Origin: Trichobilharzia regenti
Taxonomy: Eukaryota; Platyhelminthes; Trematoda; Strigeidida; Schistosomatidae
Length of the DNA stretch: 64,000 nt
Assembly: GCA_944472135.2 (NCBI GenBank)
Contig: OX235263.1
Coordinates: forward strand, 7,671,517 to 7,735,516
Direction: 5' to 3'
A program made the position numbers and the translations under genes. Shown here piece by piece: positions 42,965-52,552 of the stretch (its first letter is position 1; every line of letters starts with the position of its first letter). The notes beneath the pieces are model-generated. The model was not told where the DNA came from. It saw only the letters and a list, made by a program, of their open reading frames with translations, and did no database searches.

Positions 42965-43210
42965 AGAAATCGTATTCTACAGCCAATGAATACTTTCCAC
43001 ACGGATATGAAAGCCCATTCCAGCATGTTAGATGGAAGCCTTGATTGGCCTAGGTTTCGTGCTAGTTTGTACTCAGCAGTCAGAAAGTTTTATCTGGAAC
43101 CTTGAAGGAACTCATGTCTCTTCTGAGATTCGAATCTTTGTCACCCACTGAGTGCTGAAGTCAGAGACGTTACCACTGAGAAGCTATTCGGGTTGACTAG
43201 CGTTTGACTT
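42965..43210 (-). mobile_element. tRNA-derived SINE (family C; copy of 13610-13850)
   Basis: Box A- and B-like elements as in copy 1, with box B here reading GATTCGAATCTC-like on minus (GAGATTCGAATC on plus), slightly closer to consensus. Confidence 0.5.
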
Positions 43211-43384
43211 CCTGTAGGACTGTATCGGGTACCTTGATTGGAAAATAGTTAGTAACTAGTGTAGTGTGTCTACTCGACTTTTTGGTACAGACTGAATTCT
43301 ACCAGTCAATTGCTAACTAGCACAAAACCTGACTTTAAGGCTTCCTGCCGATTACCTCCAACCATCTAATACCCACATTTCACA

Positions 43385-43699
43385 GTGCACCATAATGGGG
43401 GCCACCTAGTGGTATGGTGGCCACATTACAAACTTAAATGGTATAATTCAGTCTGCATCAAACGAAGGACTAGAGACATTACCCTAGTCACTAACTACTG
43501 TCCAGTCAAAACATTCCAACATGATTTCACAAGGGAAGAGGAAAAGAATGTGAGAAGCTCTATCCTAGAACACTTGATCAACTTCATCACTCAACCTACC
43601 CTCAAAATGATTCTAAGATCATCTATCAGCTTCATGGCAACTTGCCGTGTTTTCTTCGTTTTGAACGTTAAAGAAAATGGAGGTCTTGACTATTCATAA
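43385..43699 (+). pseudogene. Diverged PLE GIY-YIG remnant (copy of 14085-14345)
   Basis: An open frame of 104 codons: TREEEKNVRSSILEHLINF, then SSISFMATCRVFFVLN. The matching region in copy 1 has an in-frame stop. Confidence 0.45.
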
Positions 43700-43804
43700 A
43701 TGTAAGCCAAACATTTTTGTGTTTACAAAAAGAAGTAGGTATAGTAGCTATTTCTACCTTGACCGTAGAATAGAAAAGAGCGGGAGGGTGGCAGTTTACT
43801 CATT

Positions 43805-43981
43805 TTGATTCGACTTTTAAAATAAGTGAAGTGATCAACACGCTAAGTGACCACTTCACTTTCTATCTTTAAGGTAGCAGTCGGTGTACACCAGTCCTGG
43901 GGCATTATATTATATTTGATACGGGGGAATCGCACTCCAGATATTAGAAGATTTCTATCTACTGGAAGGCGTTCAGTAGGC
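43805..43981 (-). mobile_element. RTE (subfamily 2) RT fragment, left part
   Basis: The plus text AATAAGTGAAGTGATCAACA, CTTCACTTTCTATCTTTAAG and CACCAGTCCTGGGGCATTAT follows 20500-20590 of the intact RTE. It is interrupted by a SINE at 43992 and continues at 44469. The duplication breakpoint (43863) lies inside it. Confidence 0.75.
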
Positions 43982-43991
43982 TCCACATTTT

Positions 43992-44457
43992 CAAGTGCTA
44001 GTTTGTAGGGATTTAGTTGATTGGTTACAGGATTTCATCATGAGCTGACATTATTTAGAGAGCCATTGGAAAACCAGTACTGGGAGTACTGGACAGCTGT
44101 TTCGTCAGCCTAGTTTGGGACTCTTCAGCAGTACGCACCCACCACTGGGGGTCGAATCCAGGACCTTCTGGTTACAAGGCGAGCTCGTAGACCATTAAGC
44201 CACTGGAACCCGATCCAATGGCCCATGAATTCCAACTCCTGCCAATTGACGACACAGCGCGACCACTAGCCAATGTCTTCGGCAAGTAGTTTTCCTCACA
44301 CTCGAGCTCGCCTTGTAACCAGAAGGTCCTGGGTTCGAACCCCGGTGGGTGCATACTGATGAAGAGTCCCAAGCTAGGCTGACGAAACAGCTGTCCAGTA
44401 CTCCCAGGCTTTCCAATGGTTCTCTAACTGATGTCAGCTTATGACGAAATCCTGTGA
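43992..44457. mobile_element. Hammerhead-type SINE foldback with 11-bp target duplication
   Basis: Flanked by exact CTCCACATTTT (43981-43991 and 44458-44468) within an RTE fragment whose uninterrupted relative is known (20650). This shows the whole 466-bp foldback inserted as one unit: a minus full-length SINE (to about 44280) joined to a plus copy (44300-44457) that begins just upstream of box B. The plus block is CTGATGAAGAGTCCC with GGCTGACGAAA. Confidence 0.85.
44086..44134 (-). ncRNA. Hammerhead-like ribozyme, second family
   Basis: On minus: stem I GTACTG/CAGTAC (six of six pairs), core CTGAAGA, stem II GTC...GAC (GGCTGAC on the 3' side, two extra bases relative to GGAC), GAAA, palindrome ACAGCTGT, and cleavage after GTC. 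All core positions fit CUGANGA...GAAA. Confidence 0.72.
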
Positions 44458-44468
44458 CTCCACATTTT

Positions 44469-44660
44469 GTCAGTATCGTCATCTAGAAGGACAACAACAT
44501 CGGCATCATCATCATCCACATACTCAAAGTCAACAAAACTGTCCCCTGGTAACAAGTTGATCCCTTAGTTGCTAAAAGTAATCAGCGTCATATTGATTAG
44601 TACAATTATGATGAAATTAAACAAGAAAGAGGATAATTCAGGCGACAACTTTCAATAAGC
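44469..44660 (-). mobile_element. RTE (subfamily 2) RT fragment, right part
   Basis: Continues 43981: GTCAGTATCGTCATCTAGAA, CATACTCAAAGTCAACAAAA and GGTAACAAGTTGATCCCTTA match 20668-20745 of the intact RTE. The YADD-encoding region is altered. Confidence 0.75.
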
Positions 44661-45297
44661 TCTTAGATTAATTCATGGAAACTGCTTTGATCATCGTTTA
44701 AATGGAGAGGAAATGATAGTCTGTGAGAAGTCATGGATCCATCGAAGGAAAACGAAACAGAACAGAATATAATGGGGATTTGTTGTTAAAACTCTATGTT
44801 CACCGAGAATAATACCAATAGTTGTAAGATGCAATTATACTCCCTGGGTGTCAGATAGTTAGTGTGCATTTTTTACTTCATCAACTATGTTTAAAATCTT
44901 CTTGACTACTGAATAAATAATATAGATAAGAAAATAATTCATCATTTAAAACTTTCAAATGTTGTAAACAGATTTCAATAGTCAGTCAGATTGTTGCGAA
45001 AGTTAGCTGTTTCCCATCAACATAGTGAAATCTGTGACTATGTGCATAAGGGCACGCAAGTGTCAGTGCATAGGATATAGACAGAATACTCCCCTCACTC
45101 CCCTCTACAATTCAGGTGGATATGGATAATGATTGCATAGTAAATCATGGCTAAAAATAAACAGGGCACACTAAAAATGCAACGGTAACTCTCAGCTTTC
45201 GATTCTTGTAGTCAGTACGCAGGGTGTTCACCGAAATTCCCGGTGAAATGTTTACTGCTTTGTAAAAAATACTTGGTAAAGTAAAAACTAGAAAAAG
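44661..45297. other. No gene seen; DYNC2LI1 intron
   Basis: Lies between the last DYNC2LI1 exon and exon 7, so probably intronic. No open frame of note. Confidence 0.4.
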
Positions 45298-45485
45298 GCG
45301 TCGGTGGCACAGTGGTTAGGACTCTCGCCGACCATGCACATGGTCCGGGGTTCGAGCCCACGCCGACGCACACCTGATATCTATGGTCGGCCTGCGAAAT
45401 TTGGGCTACCGATATCCACGCTGAAAATTCCATACTTGTACCAAAAATACGGTATGGAGTCAAGCTGTAATCAAAAATATAAAAA
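45298..45485 (+). mobile_element. tRNA-derived SINE (family A), best-preserved copy
   Basis: GCGTCGG at the start can pair with CGACGC at 45361-45366, like an acceptor stem. Box A is GTGGCACAGTGG, box B GGGGTTCGAGCCC. A body of about 80 nt and an A-rich tail follow. It lies inside the DYNC2LI1 intron, in the opposite orientation. Confidence 0.85.
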
Positions 45486-46470
45486 AATAGTTTCTCTTGC
45501 CTTAAACGGGCGTCATATATTCCAGAAACAGTTTAAAGGAGGACCACACATTTGATTCCTGGTACAACCAATTTATCATACGACAAGAAACTTAAGTGTT
45601 TGAAGTCTTTTCTTGTCATATCGTAGACAGAGAGGAAATCTGATCAACATGTTCATCCTTACTAGGTCGGAACATCTTTCAACAGATGGCAAAATTTTTC
45701 AAAAGGGAAGGAGCCATTCTATTGCTCCGGAGTATTTGTTTGGTGGTGTGATACAGACAATATGTTCCGATGGAATATTATTCTCACATATTCCCACAGC
45801 TCACTACCGCACTAGCAAGAGAATACTATACATATATTTGAACATTGTATTTTATGTCGTTTAATGTTAACCAAAACCACATGCTCATTGATCGATTAAA
45901 GAATATAGTTGTATGTTTATATAAATAGCGGTTCAATCAATTCAAAAAATATACCTTGGCTTCCGTGTCTTGCATTCTGCTGTTACACTAGTTCTCTAAC
46001 TGAGTCATTAACTCACGAGACTAACCTTCGGAAGTGATCTTTATTCCTTCAACCGAGTTTTTCAAGGTGTTAGACAAAAAATTATTGGAAAGAGGGTTAG
46101 CATAATCTTCTCAACCAAAAATCTGAATCTGCAAAGTAATATTATATAGTATTAGATTTGTAGTAATGCCTTTAATGTATCGTTTGAAAAGCCAAAAACT
46201 TGAGATGTTAGAAAATATTTCGCAGGTAACCAGGGGCTTTCTGGAAAACACAGTTACTCTTGGGTTATAATTCATCAAATAACAGCTTTCACTGAGTTCA
46301 GTTGACATAGCGAAAGATATTGCATCTTTTCTCAAATTGCATGTAGTCTGGATCTAAAGTGCTTTCGAAATAGCATGTCATGCATTTGGAAGGCTTCTTA
46401 CAATTTAGGTTGGATAAGAATTAGAAACCATGTGAGAACATACGTAACTCAAATAAACAGTAATAATTAC
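45486..46470. other. No gene seen; DYNC2LI1 intron
   Basis: I searched the minus strand here for the missing penultimate exon and found no stretch resembling it. Frames at 45613-45864 and 46111-46335 have no family resemblance. Confidence 0.4.
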
Positions 46471-47496
46471 CAATGTTTGAGAATGAATCCATGCTAACAG
46501 GAATAGCTAATGGCTTTCCTGTTTTCATTTGTTCATTGAATGTTATTTTACCACCAAAAGCGATGTGATTGAGCAGAATTCTCGTTTTTTTGAGCAATTC
46601 GTCTTCTCTAATAGATGTAAACTGAGACAATTACAGAGAAAATATTACGCACCTACATATAAAGATGCTCCATAGTAATGACTAAGAAAACGTATTGTCT
46701 TGCTAATTAGATTTTGTTGCTCACTACTGAATTCCTGTAGAAATGCATATCACTTATAATTTTACTTACCCTAAAAATATCATATTTTGTCCCTAAGAAT
46801 GTAAGAGGTAAGGGAAAAGGATTTAAAAGTTCTACATCTGGGTGCGTCGATGAAATCCTTTTCCTCAAATTTTCATTCAGAGTATTCTGAATATGTGTCA
46901 CGTTCTTTTGTCGAAGTCGACTAAATATTTTCTCGACACGAGAAGAAGCTGATCTCAGTAGATTGTCCATTGTATCCCAAAGTTCTGTAGGCTTTGATAA
47001 ATCAACAACCAAAATAAGGTGAAGATTCCTTTAAGTAAAGGAAAATAAGTTTAACAGGGAGGTGATTACAACTAACAGTATGTTGTTGGGTGTGATCAAT
47101 ACATCAATTAAATCTGAAAGTTTCGATCCACCACCAAGCTCCCATATGTGCGACACAGCTCTAGTCTATATTAAAAATAAGAAATGAAGTAATGACCAGT
47201 AACCATATAGTTTCCAGCACCTTTACGTCCAAAAGTATAATCAAGTGCTAGAGTTGGTTTTGGTGTTTCATCCTTTTCAAGGAATCGGTTAATGATTGTA
47301 CTTTTCCCCTAGAAATTGTTTGTAAAGTAAAAGTCGGATGACCTTTTGCAACATACAGACTGCCTGTTTCCAGCGAAAATGATCGTAGTTTCTACATTCC
47401 CTTGAGCTATTTTGTTGTAAAAAATGAAATCCTCGGATACGTACCTGGCTTGCTTTTATTCTGCTGAACAGCGATATCCCAAACCGACTGCGTCAT
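46471..47496 (-). CDS. DYNC2LI1: DYNC2LI1 homologue, exons 1-7 (dynein-2 light intermediate chain)
   Basis: Exons on minus: 47496-47445 ([11 protein letters not shown], then donor GTACGT), 47406 to about 47364 ([10 protein letters not shown]), 47308 to about 47213 ([20 protein letters not shown]), 47165-47077 (SHIWELGGG), 47028-46770 ([19 protein letters not shown], then GTKYDIFR), 46734-46657 ([12 protein letters not shown]) and 46621-46471 ([10 protein letters not shown], then DSFSNIG). Order and motifs match dynein-2 LIC, which binds the dynein-2 heavy chain in retrograde ciliary transport. Introns are short (about 35-55 bp to 140 bp). One defect: with the donors I can see, the exon 2-3 junction leaves the P-loop GKST one base out of frame. 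Confidence 0.85.
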
Positions 47497-48265
47497 TTCA
47501 AATATTCGGGGTTGGATGTACACAATCAACGAGACGTTTTATAAGTACACATCCGATCTTCAGTGTTCAATATTCAATTCTCATGGAGATTCTCACAGTC
47601 TCAGTGAAAGACTAGAATTCCCCCTGGTTATTTACTGATTATTTTCTTATTTTAAGTTTTTTTATGCAGTGTTATTTTGTGCTTTACAAGCTCAAATGAG
47701 TGAGTATCAGCTCAAGTGGATACAGCATCACTTAATTTCAAAAACTGAAAAATTCTCAAACAGCAATTGTTAACATGTATTTCTGACGTTGTTTACTACT
47801 GAACAGCAGTGGAGGGTTACCATCAATTGAGCAATGACATTTCGAACAACACTTAAGTGCTTCAATATAATGTTGGTATTTGAATATTTCCTCAATGACT
47901 TGTCTGAGAGGATTTCTTTTGGGTTTTTCATTTGCGGCAATCCAAATTCTAGGTTTATTCTCCTTTATCTGCCGGCTGCTAACTCATATGACTACTGTTT
48001 TTCCAAGATTTCTCATGCAGTTTTTAGAACTCCGACGAAAAATATCCACGTCTTAATTAGTGGAAGAACAATCGAGTTTGTCAACGTTTGTTGAGTTTGA
48101 TCATGCCACATCAAACTTTTAACCTGCTACTTGAGCCTCTCTGTTATCTGGATACTCGCTAATGAGTCTTATAATATATACACCGCTTGCAATTCATTTC
48201 ACTTTGCAATGTCTAACGCATGCCATATGAAAATTGGTCATGAAAATTCAGCATAACAAGTTTTT
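47497..48265. other. Upstream region of DYNC2LI1, no gene called
   Basis: Should hold the promoter, but I see no clear motif. The minus strand at about 47780-47960 is open in two frames after an AG (one reads ANEKPKRNPLRQVIEE); without a family match I leave it unassigned. Confidence 0.35.
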
Positions 48266-48269
48266 CAAG

Positions 48270-48640
48270 TGTTGGTTTGTAGGGATTTAGTTGATTGGTT
48301 ACAGGATTTCATCATGAGCTGACATTATTTAGAGAACCATTGGAAAACCAGTACTGGGAGTACTGGACAGCTGTTTCGTCAGCCTAGTTTGGGACTCTTC
48401 AGCAGTACGCACCCACCACTGGGGGTCGAATCCAGGACCTTCTGGTTACAAGGCGAGCTCGTAGACCATTAAGCCACTGGGACCCGATCCAATGTCCGGG
48501 CCATGAATTCTAACTTCTGCCAATTCACGACACAGCGCGACCACTAGCCAATGTCTTCGGCGAGTATTTGTTCTCACACCCGACATTAATGTGCAGCTTC
48601 TCACTGAAATATCACTTATCTACCTAACAATAGTCTTTTT
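48270..48640 (-). mobile_element. Hammerhead-type SINE, full-length minus copy
   Basis: The 3' end (plus: GTTGGTTTGTAGGGATTTAG) is on the left, then TTCATCATGAGCTGACATT, the ribozyme block, box B complement GGTCGAATCC, box A region ACCATTAAGCCACTGGGACC, and the 5' end near CTTCTCACTGAAA. A single, non-foldback copy with the best-preserved block of this family. Confidence 0.85.
48360..48408 (-). ncRNA. Hammerhead-like ribozyme, second family, best copy
   Basis: Identical in the block to 44086-44134: GTACTG, CTGAAGA, GTC (loop) GAC, GAAA, ACAGCTGT, C, CAGTAC. Stem I can extend no further on the 5' side, but the 3' side repeats AGTACT after TCCC, which could form a stem I internal loop like that used for tertiary contacts in natural hammerheads. 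Confidence 0.73.
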
Positions 48641-49500
48641 ATCTAAGCACTATTGTACTCTATTTGATCTTTGCTGCCTAGGCCTTTATTAAAGACAAAC
48701 ATGTGATTCGCTAATATTTGTCGCTTTCTTAATTCTGGTTGCTTTGATGAAAAATACAACAACACCAATGTCTCAACAAAGCTATATTATCAACAAAAAC
48801 GCCATAGTTTCCATGCTTAGACCAATATGGTTGGCATTAAAAATTGCAGATGTATACTACAATTCCGAGGACTCTCCACCTCCTTCTTGTATATATCTTG
48901 TAAATGTACTCCGAATCATGTTTTATCCATGATCGTATCTTACGCCACTTCGCAGTTTACCAGGTCGTTCTCCCCTTCCTAAAATAGCTTTCAGTCACGT
49001 AGAGGCATTGCAGTTACCCAAATATACGCCATTCACTGGTTGACCATAGCTATCAGCTGGAAACGGAACGCAGTTTGGGTTGTCGCTCAACTTTGATGGT
49101 GGACTTGGTGGAGCGTTTACAATTTAACATTTATGAGAACCTGTTCTGATTTCTTGTACAATAACCAAACAAATGAAGCTTTTGAAAAAGTATTAATTTA
49201 TGATACCTCACGATTGTAACTTATAAGGTATCTGATCGTTTCTGTAAAATTAGCGCACATTTCTTGCAAAATTGCGGCTTATACGAAATATAAATTATCA
49301 TTAGATTATTATTGTTGTATTCGTTAGATATTTAATCTTATTGTTTGGTCAATTTGGGTTTGGTACTGCTATCTTACGAGTATAGTGCCTGCATGAATAT
49401 TTCTGAAAAATCCCTAGGAAAGATAAAATTATTTTGTTTACTATTGTCGTCAATTCTAAATATACCTTTAAGACATCATACTGAAACTGACCGAGAAAAG
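48641..49500. other. No recognisable gene
   Basis: A 62-codon frame at 48744-48932 has no recognisable domain. The interval is AT-rich and precedes the CR1 LINE. Confidence 0.4.
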
Positions 49501-49889
49501 TGAAGCTTTGATTGACCTAAAAGGCGGTTCGTATCTCACGTTTTTTGCTAAACTGCGGAGCATTTCTTGCTGGCTCAAGATGGTTCATGGACAGCCGGAT
49601 GTATTATACCGGGTGGTGAGGTTGTTTTTCCAGATGCCTTCAGTTTGATAAGTGTGCCAGTATAATGACAGTAAGATATCCTGGAGGGACGTTCGAAATC
49701 GGTGACATTTTTGCACTTGTTTGCTCTGAAATTTATTTACTGCTTATTGTCATATAATTCTTGAAATTATGGTCCAAATCTCTAAAAAACGTGTTCGTAG
49801 AAACAATTGTTTTAGATAGTGGCTAAAATTCGGTTATAACTGCATTACCGCCCGGTAATACAGTATCAACTACTAGCTCTCAAAATGGT

Positions 49890-51125
49890 TTGAGTGCAGA
49901 TCTCACTCCTGTGATACAGGTGAAAGATGTTCTGTTAGAGAACTCTGAGTTCTGTAAACTAAACCTCCTTTTGAAAGATATGCAGAGGCAAGTAAGTGAA
50001 ATTCAGAAAAAATTAGATCAGTTTGATAGTATGTCACTGCCAATCTCAAATACCACGGAGAGCCGTTCTGATATTGGCCAGGTTAAGTGTTTACTGGATG
50101 TAACTCAAAATAAGCTTTTGAATTTAGACCCAATAGCCTGTCTTTTAAAAAGGCATCCTAAAATATCTCCAGACAACCTAAATAAAGCTGAAAATCTGAT
50201 TGACTGCTTGGCTACGGAGGTGATGAAGCGTATAACCTCTTCTCACCAAGCTATAGTTTACAACGTCCCAGATTCTCTGCCCCTGAAAACTGTAAGACAC
50301 AAAATCCTGATTTGTTGCGGCATGGCTAGTGTTCCATGTGAATGCAAACGACTTCGTAAAAAGTCTAACCAGGCTAATTGCCCAATCATTTTTAAATTCA
50401 GTAATTCCCTTGATGCTAGTAAGTTTACTAAATGTCAGGATCACTTAAGACTGAATAGCAGTTATAAGTCTATAACCGTAGCTCAGGATAAAACACCGTG
50501 TCAGCGCAGAATAATGCGTAGTAATAACCTGGTCACCTCCTCTAGCTTAGATTTACCAAAAAAGGATCGTGCACAGCAACAGACACCTAGTGCTGAAACT
50601 AGCATTCAGCAAACTACACAACAACCACACCTGCCAATGGAACTAGGAACTGATTTAGATACCAGTACCCCTGTAAACAAAGCCTCATCGAAAGATGTTA
50701 AAATGACTAGAACTTCTGCAAGTTGTTCTAAGAAATTTCCCCCCAAACGTAGTAACCTCACCACGATGAACAAATTTCGCAGGGTTGAGACTAATGATGG
50801 GGAAGAATACTTTGTATTCAATAAGCCTGCTGAGAGTAAGAATGCCAACAAACCATCACTTGTTACGAAAAACTCCTCTCGAAACATAAGTATATCTGGA
50901 GGTGTTCCGCATGCTCCACCTTATAGAAAGTCAGGCTCCAAGACTCCTAAAGTCTTGCAGCCAAAGCACCTTCCTTCACAATTCCCTTTAAGTTATAAAA
51001 ACAACCCGAAGGTGTATACCGGTATGACGAATAGCAGTTGGATGGGTAGACCTTTGATGCTATGCCTTTTAACCGTCAACCTAGGCCCAACCTGTACTAC
51101 CCTTATATCCAGGAACACATGGTAA
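49890..51125 (+). CDS. CR1 LINE ORF1 protein (RNA-binding)
   Basis: An open frame of 411 codons without an ATG at its head: the nearest ATG (49885) is in another frame, so the start is probably lost by a frameshift. Residues about 20-50 form a coiled coil (LLLKDMQRQVSEIQKKLDQF). Residues about 110-190 resemble an RRM-type fold of LINE ORF1 proteins (AIVYNVPDSLPLKTVRHKIL, CGMASVPCECKRL, PIIFKFSN). The C-terminal half is basic, Ser/Thr/Pro-rich and low in complexity. It would coat the element's RNA. Confidence 0.65.
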   Translation: MSADLTPVIQVKDVLLENSEFCKLNLLLKDMQRQVSEIQKKLDQFDSMSLPISNTTESRSDIGQVKCLLDVTQNKLLNLDPIACLLKRHPKISPDNLNKAENLIDCLATEVMKRITSSHQAIVYNVPDSLPLKTVRHKILICCGMASVPCECKRLRKKSNQANCPIIFKFSNSLDASKFTKCQDHLRLNSSYKSITVAQDKTPCQRRIMRSNNLVTSSSLDLPKKDRAQQQTPSAETSIQQTTQQPHLPMELGTDLDTSTPVNKASSKDVKMTRTSASCSKKFPPKRSNLTTMNKFRRVETNDGEEYFVFNKPAESKNANKPSLVTKNSSRNISISGGVPHAPPYRKSGSKTPKVLQPKHLPSQFPLSYKNNPKVYTGMTNSSWMGRPLMLCLLTVNLGPTCTTLISRNTW

Positions 51126-51320
51126 ATTTTCCAGGTGTCCCGAATCACTGGTACGACCCATGGCACCTAGGACCACCTCATTGCACACCAACCCGATGTA
51201 CAGACACCCAGTCCGACCTCCTTTTCATTCATAAATTCTTGCGGTGCTGACGCACAAATAGATTTAGGTTATGGTGACATTTTAAGCCAGTTTGTAGTAT
51301 CCCGTGACTTATTCACGATA

Positions 51321-51755
51321 TTGCTAATTAATGCACGTTCCTTAATCAATAAGATATCTGAACTAAGGACATTATTATTAGTCGCCAAGCCTACTGTAGC
51401 TCTGATTACTGAGTCATGGTGCTCATCCTCTGTACTTGATGTGCATATAGGTATCGATGATTACACTGTACACCGTGCAAACAGAGATTGCAAGCGTGGT
51501 GGAGGATGTCTCATATATATACATAACTCATTTGTAGTCAGTAAGGTGGAAGATGAAACAATGAATAATGTACCTGACTCACTCTGGGTTGTCTTACATG
51601 GAGATAAGTACAAACTTCTCATAGGCTGTGTTTATCGAGCACCAAGCGCAACAAAAGAAACTGATGCGTTATTAGCTAAATCGTTTGCACACGCATCCTC
51701 GTTTAGTGCTAATTACAAAATAATTGCAGGGGACTTCCAGAAGTCAATTGGCTAA
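51321..51755 (+). CDS. CR1 ORF2, endonuclease N-terminal part
   Basis: It starts with the NARSLINK block (Asn). Then come VALITESWCSS (catalytic Glu), YTVHRANRDCKRGGGCLIYI, LLIGCVYRAPS (Tyr region) and IIAGDF (Asp). The frame closes after DFQKSIG; the expected NW follows in another frame. The open stretch extends upstream of 51321 without a clear ATG. Confidence 0.8.
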   Translation: MLINARSLINKISELRTLLLVAKPTVALITESWCSSSVLDVHIGIDDYTVHRANRDCKRGGGCLIYIHNSFVVSKVEDETMNNVPDSLWVVLHGDKYKLLIGCVYRAPSATKETDALLAKSFAHASSFSANYKIIAGDFQKSIG

Positions 51756-51930
51756 CTAGTTCCGGCCCCCAACGCTTCGACGAATTACTTGCCACTATAG
51801 ACTGTTATGGATGGCAACAACACGTCCAGACACCTACTCGTGGTGACAACATGTTGGACCTTGTTTTTTGTCATGACACAATCCCAGTATCCACTATGTT
51901 GGTAATAGATTTTCCAGTAGTGACCATAGA

Positions 51931-52497
51931 ATGGTACTCTGCTCTCTGCCTTTCTCACCACTAAATACAGGAAACAAACAAGACTCAGGAAGCACAATAT
52001 GTCGTAGTTACAAATATACAGACTGGGGATTAGTCCAAGAACTTATTCGACTCTGTCAATGGGATGACTATTTTACCACTGACTCCCTGGAGGCCTTAGT
52101 AACCCTGTTTTACAGGAATGTTACCCTTTGTCTAGATACAGTTGCTCCAAAGAAAATAGTGAAATTAAGTAGACACCGAACTGAATATATTCCAAGGGCA
52201 CACCGTAATAAGTTAAGGAAGTTGAAGAAACAGTACTATTCCACTAAGGACATATCACTATTGCTCTCAATCCACGAGTCTCTTGAATCTATCAAGCGCC
52301 TACGCTCTCAAAAGGACCTCGACGAAGAGTTAACGGCACTTGAAAGTACCTCCAAAGTTTATAACTTAACGGCACTTCTTAAAAAACGAATGCAGTCGGC
52401 GAGGGAAATCCCATACTTACTTCACGACAAAGTAATCTACAATGAACCTGCCACTATCTGTGAACTTTCAGTGATTGGTTTGCAAACTTTAGTTTAG
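51931..52497 (+). CDS. CR1 ORF2, endonuclease end and linker
   Basis: Just upstream the frame reads SSDHRMV, the SDH signature closing CR1 endonucleases, so the true protein enters here from another frame near 51915. The linker is rich in Lys/Arg and Leu (AHRNKLRKLKKQYYSTKD). It ends early at a frameshift; a DWFAN-like continuation lies in the next frame. Confidence 0.75.
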   Translation: MVLCSLPFSPLNTGNKQDSGSTICRSYKYTDWGLVQELIRLCQWDDYFTTDSLEALVTLFYRNVTLCLDTVAPKKIVKLSRHRTEYIPRAHRNKLRKLKKQYYSTKDISLLLSIHESLESIKRLRSQKDLDEELTALESTSKVYNLTALLKKRMQSAREIPYLLHDKVIYNEPATICELSVIGLQTLV

Positions 52498-52552
52498 AAA
52501 CACATATGCCTGGTGAAACCGCCCCCTTACTATCTCTTCCCTTGAAAGCATT

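Larger units (their letters stand above)
28885..43863 (+). repeat. Segmental duplication, copy 2
   Basis: Direct counterpart of 1-14511. It is about 0.45 kb longer, mainly because of a 333-bp insertion at 38469-38801 and a longer TA run at 37568-37615. At its right edge the RTE fragment continues unbroken to 43980, and the rest of the DYNC2LI1 gene lies 2.6-3.6 kb further on. That makes copy 2 the likely original at this edge. Confidence 0.93.

Noticed and set aside
45298..45370. A functional tRNA gene
   Set aside because: Box A and B are present, but the anticodon arm is replaced by a GACCATGCACATGGTC hairpin and the sequence continues into a repeated body with an A-rich tail at four sites. 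It is a SINE head.
47780..47960. A host exon on the minus strand upstream of DYNC2LI1
   Set aside because: Two frames are open after an AG, but neither resembles a known family and no donor or neighbouring exon fits.
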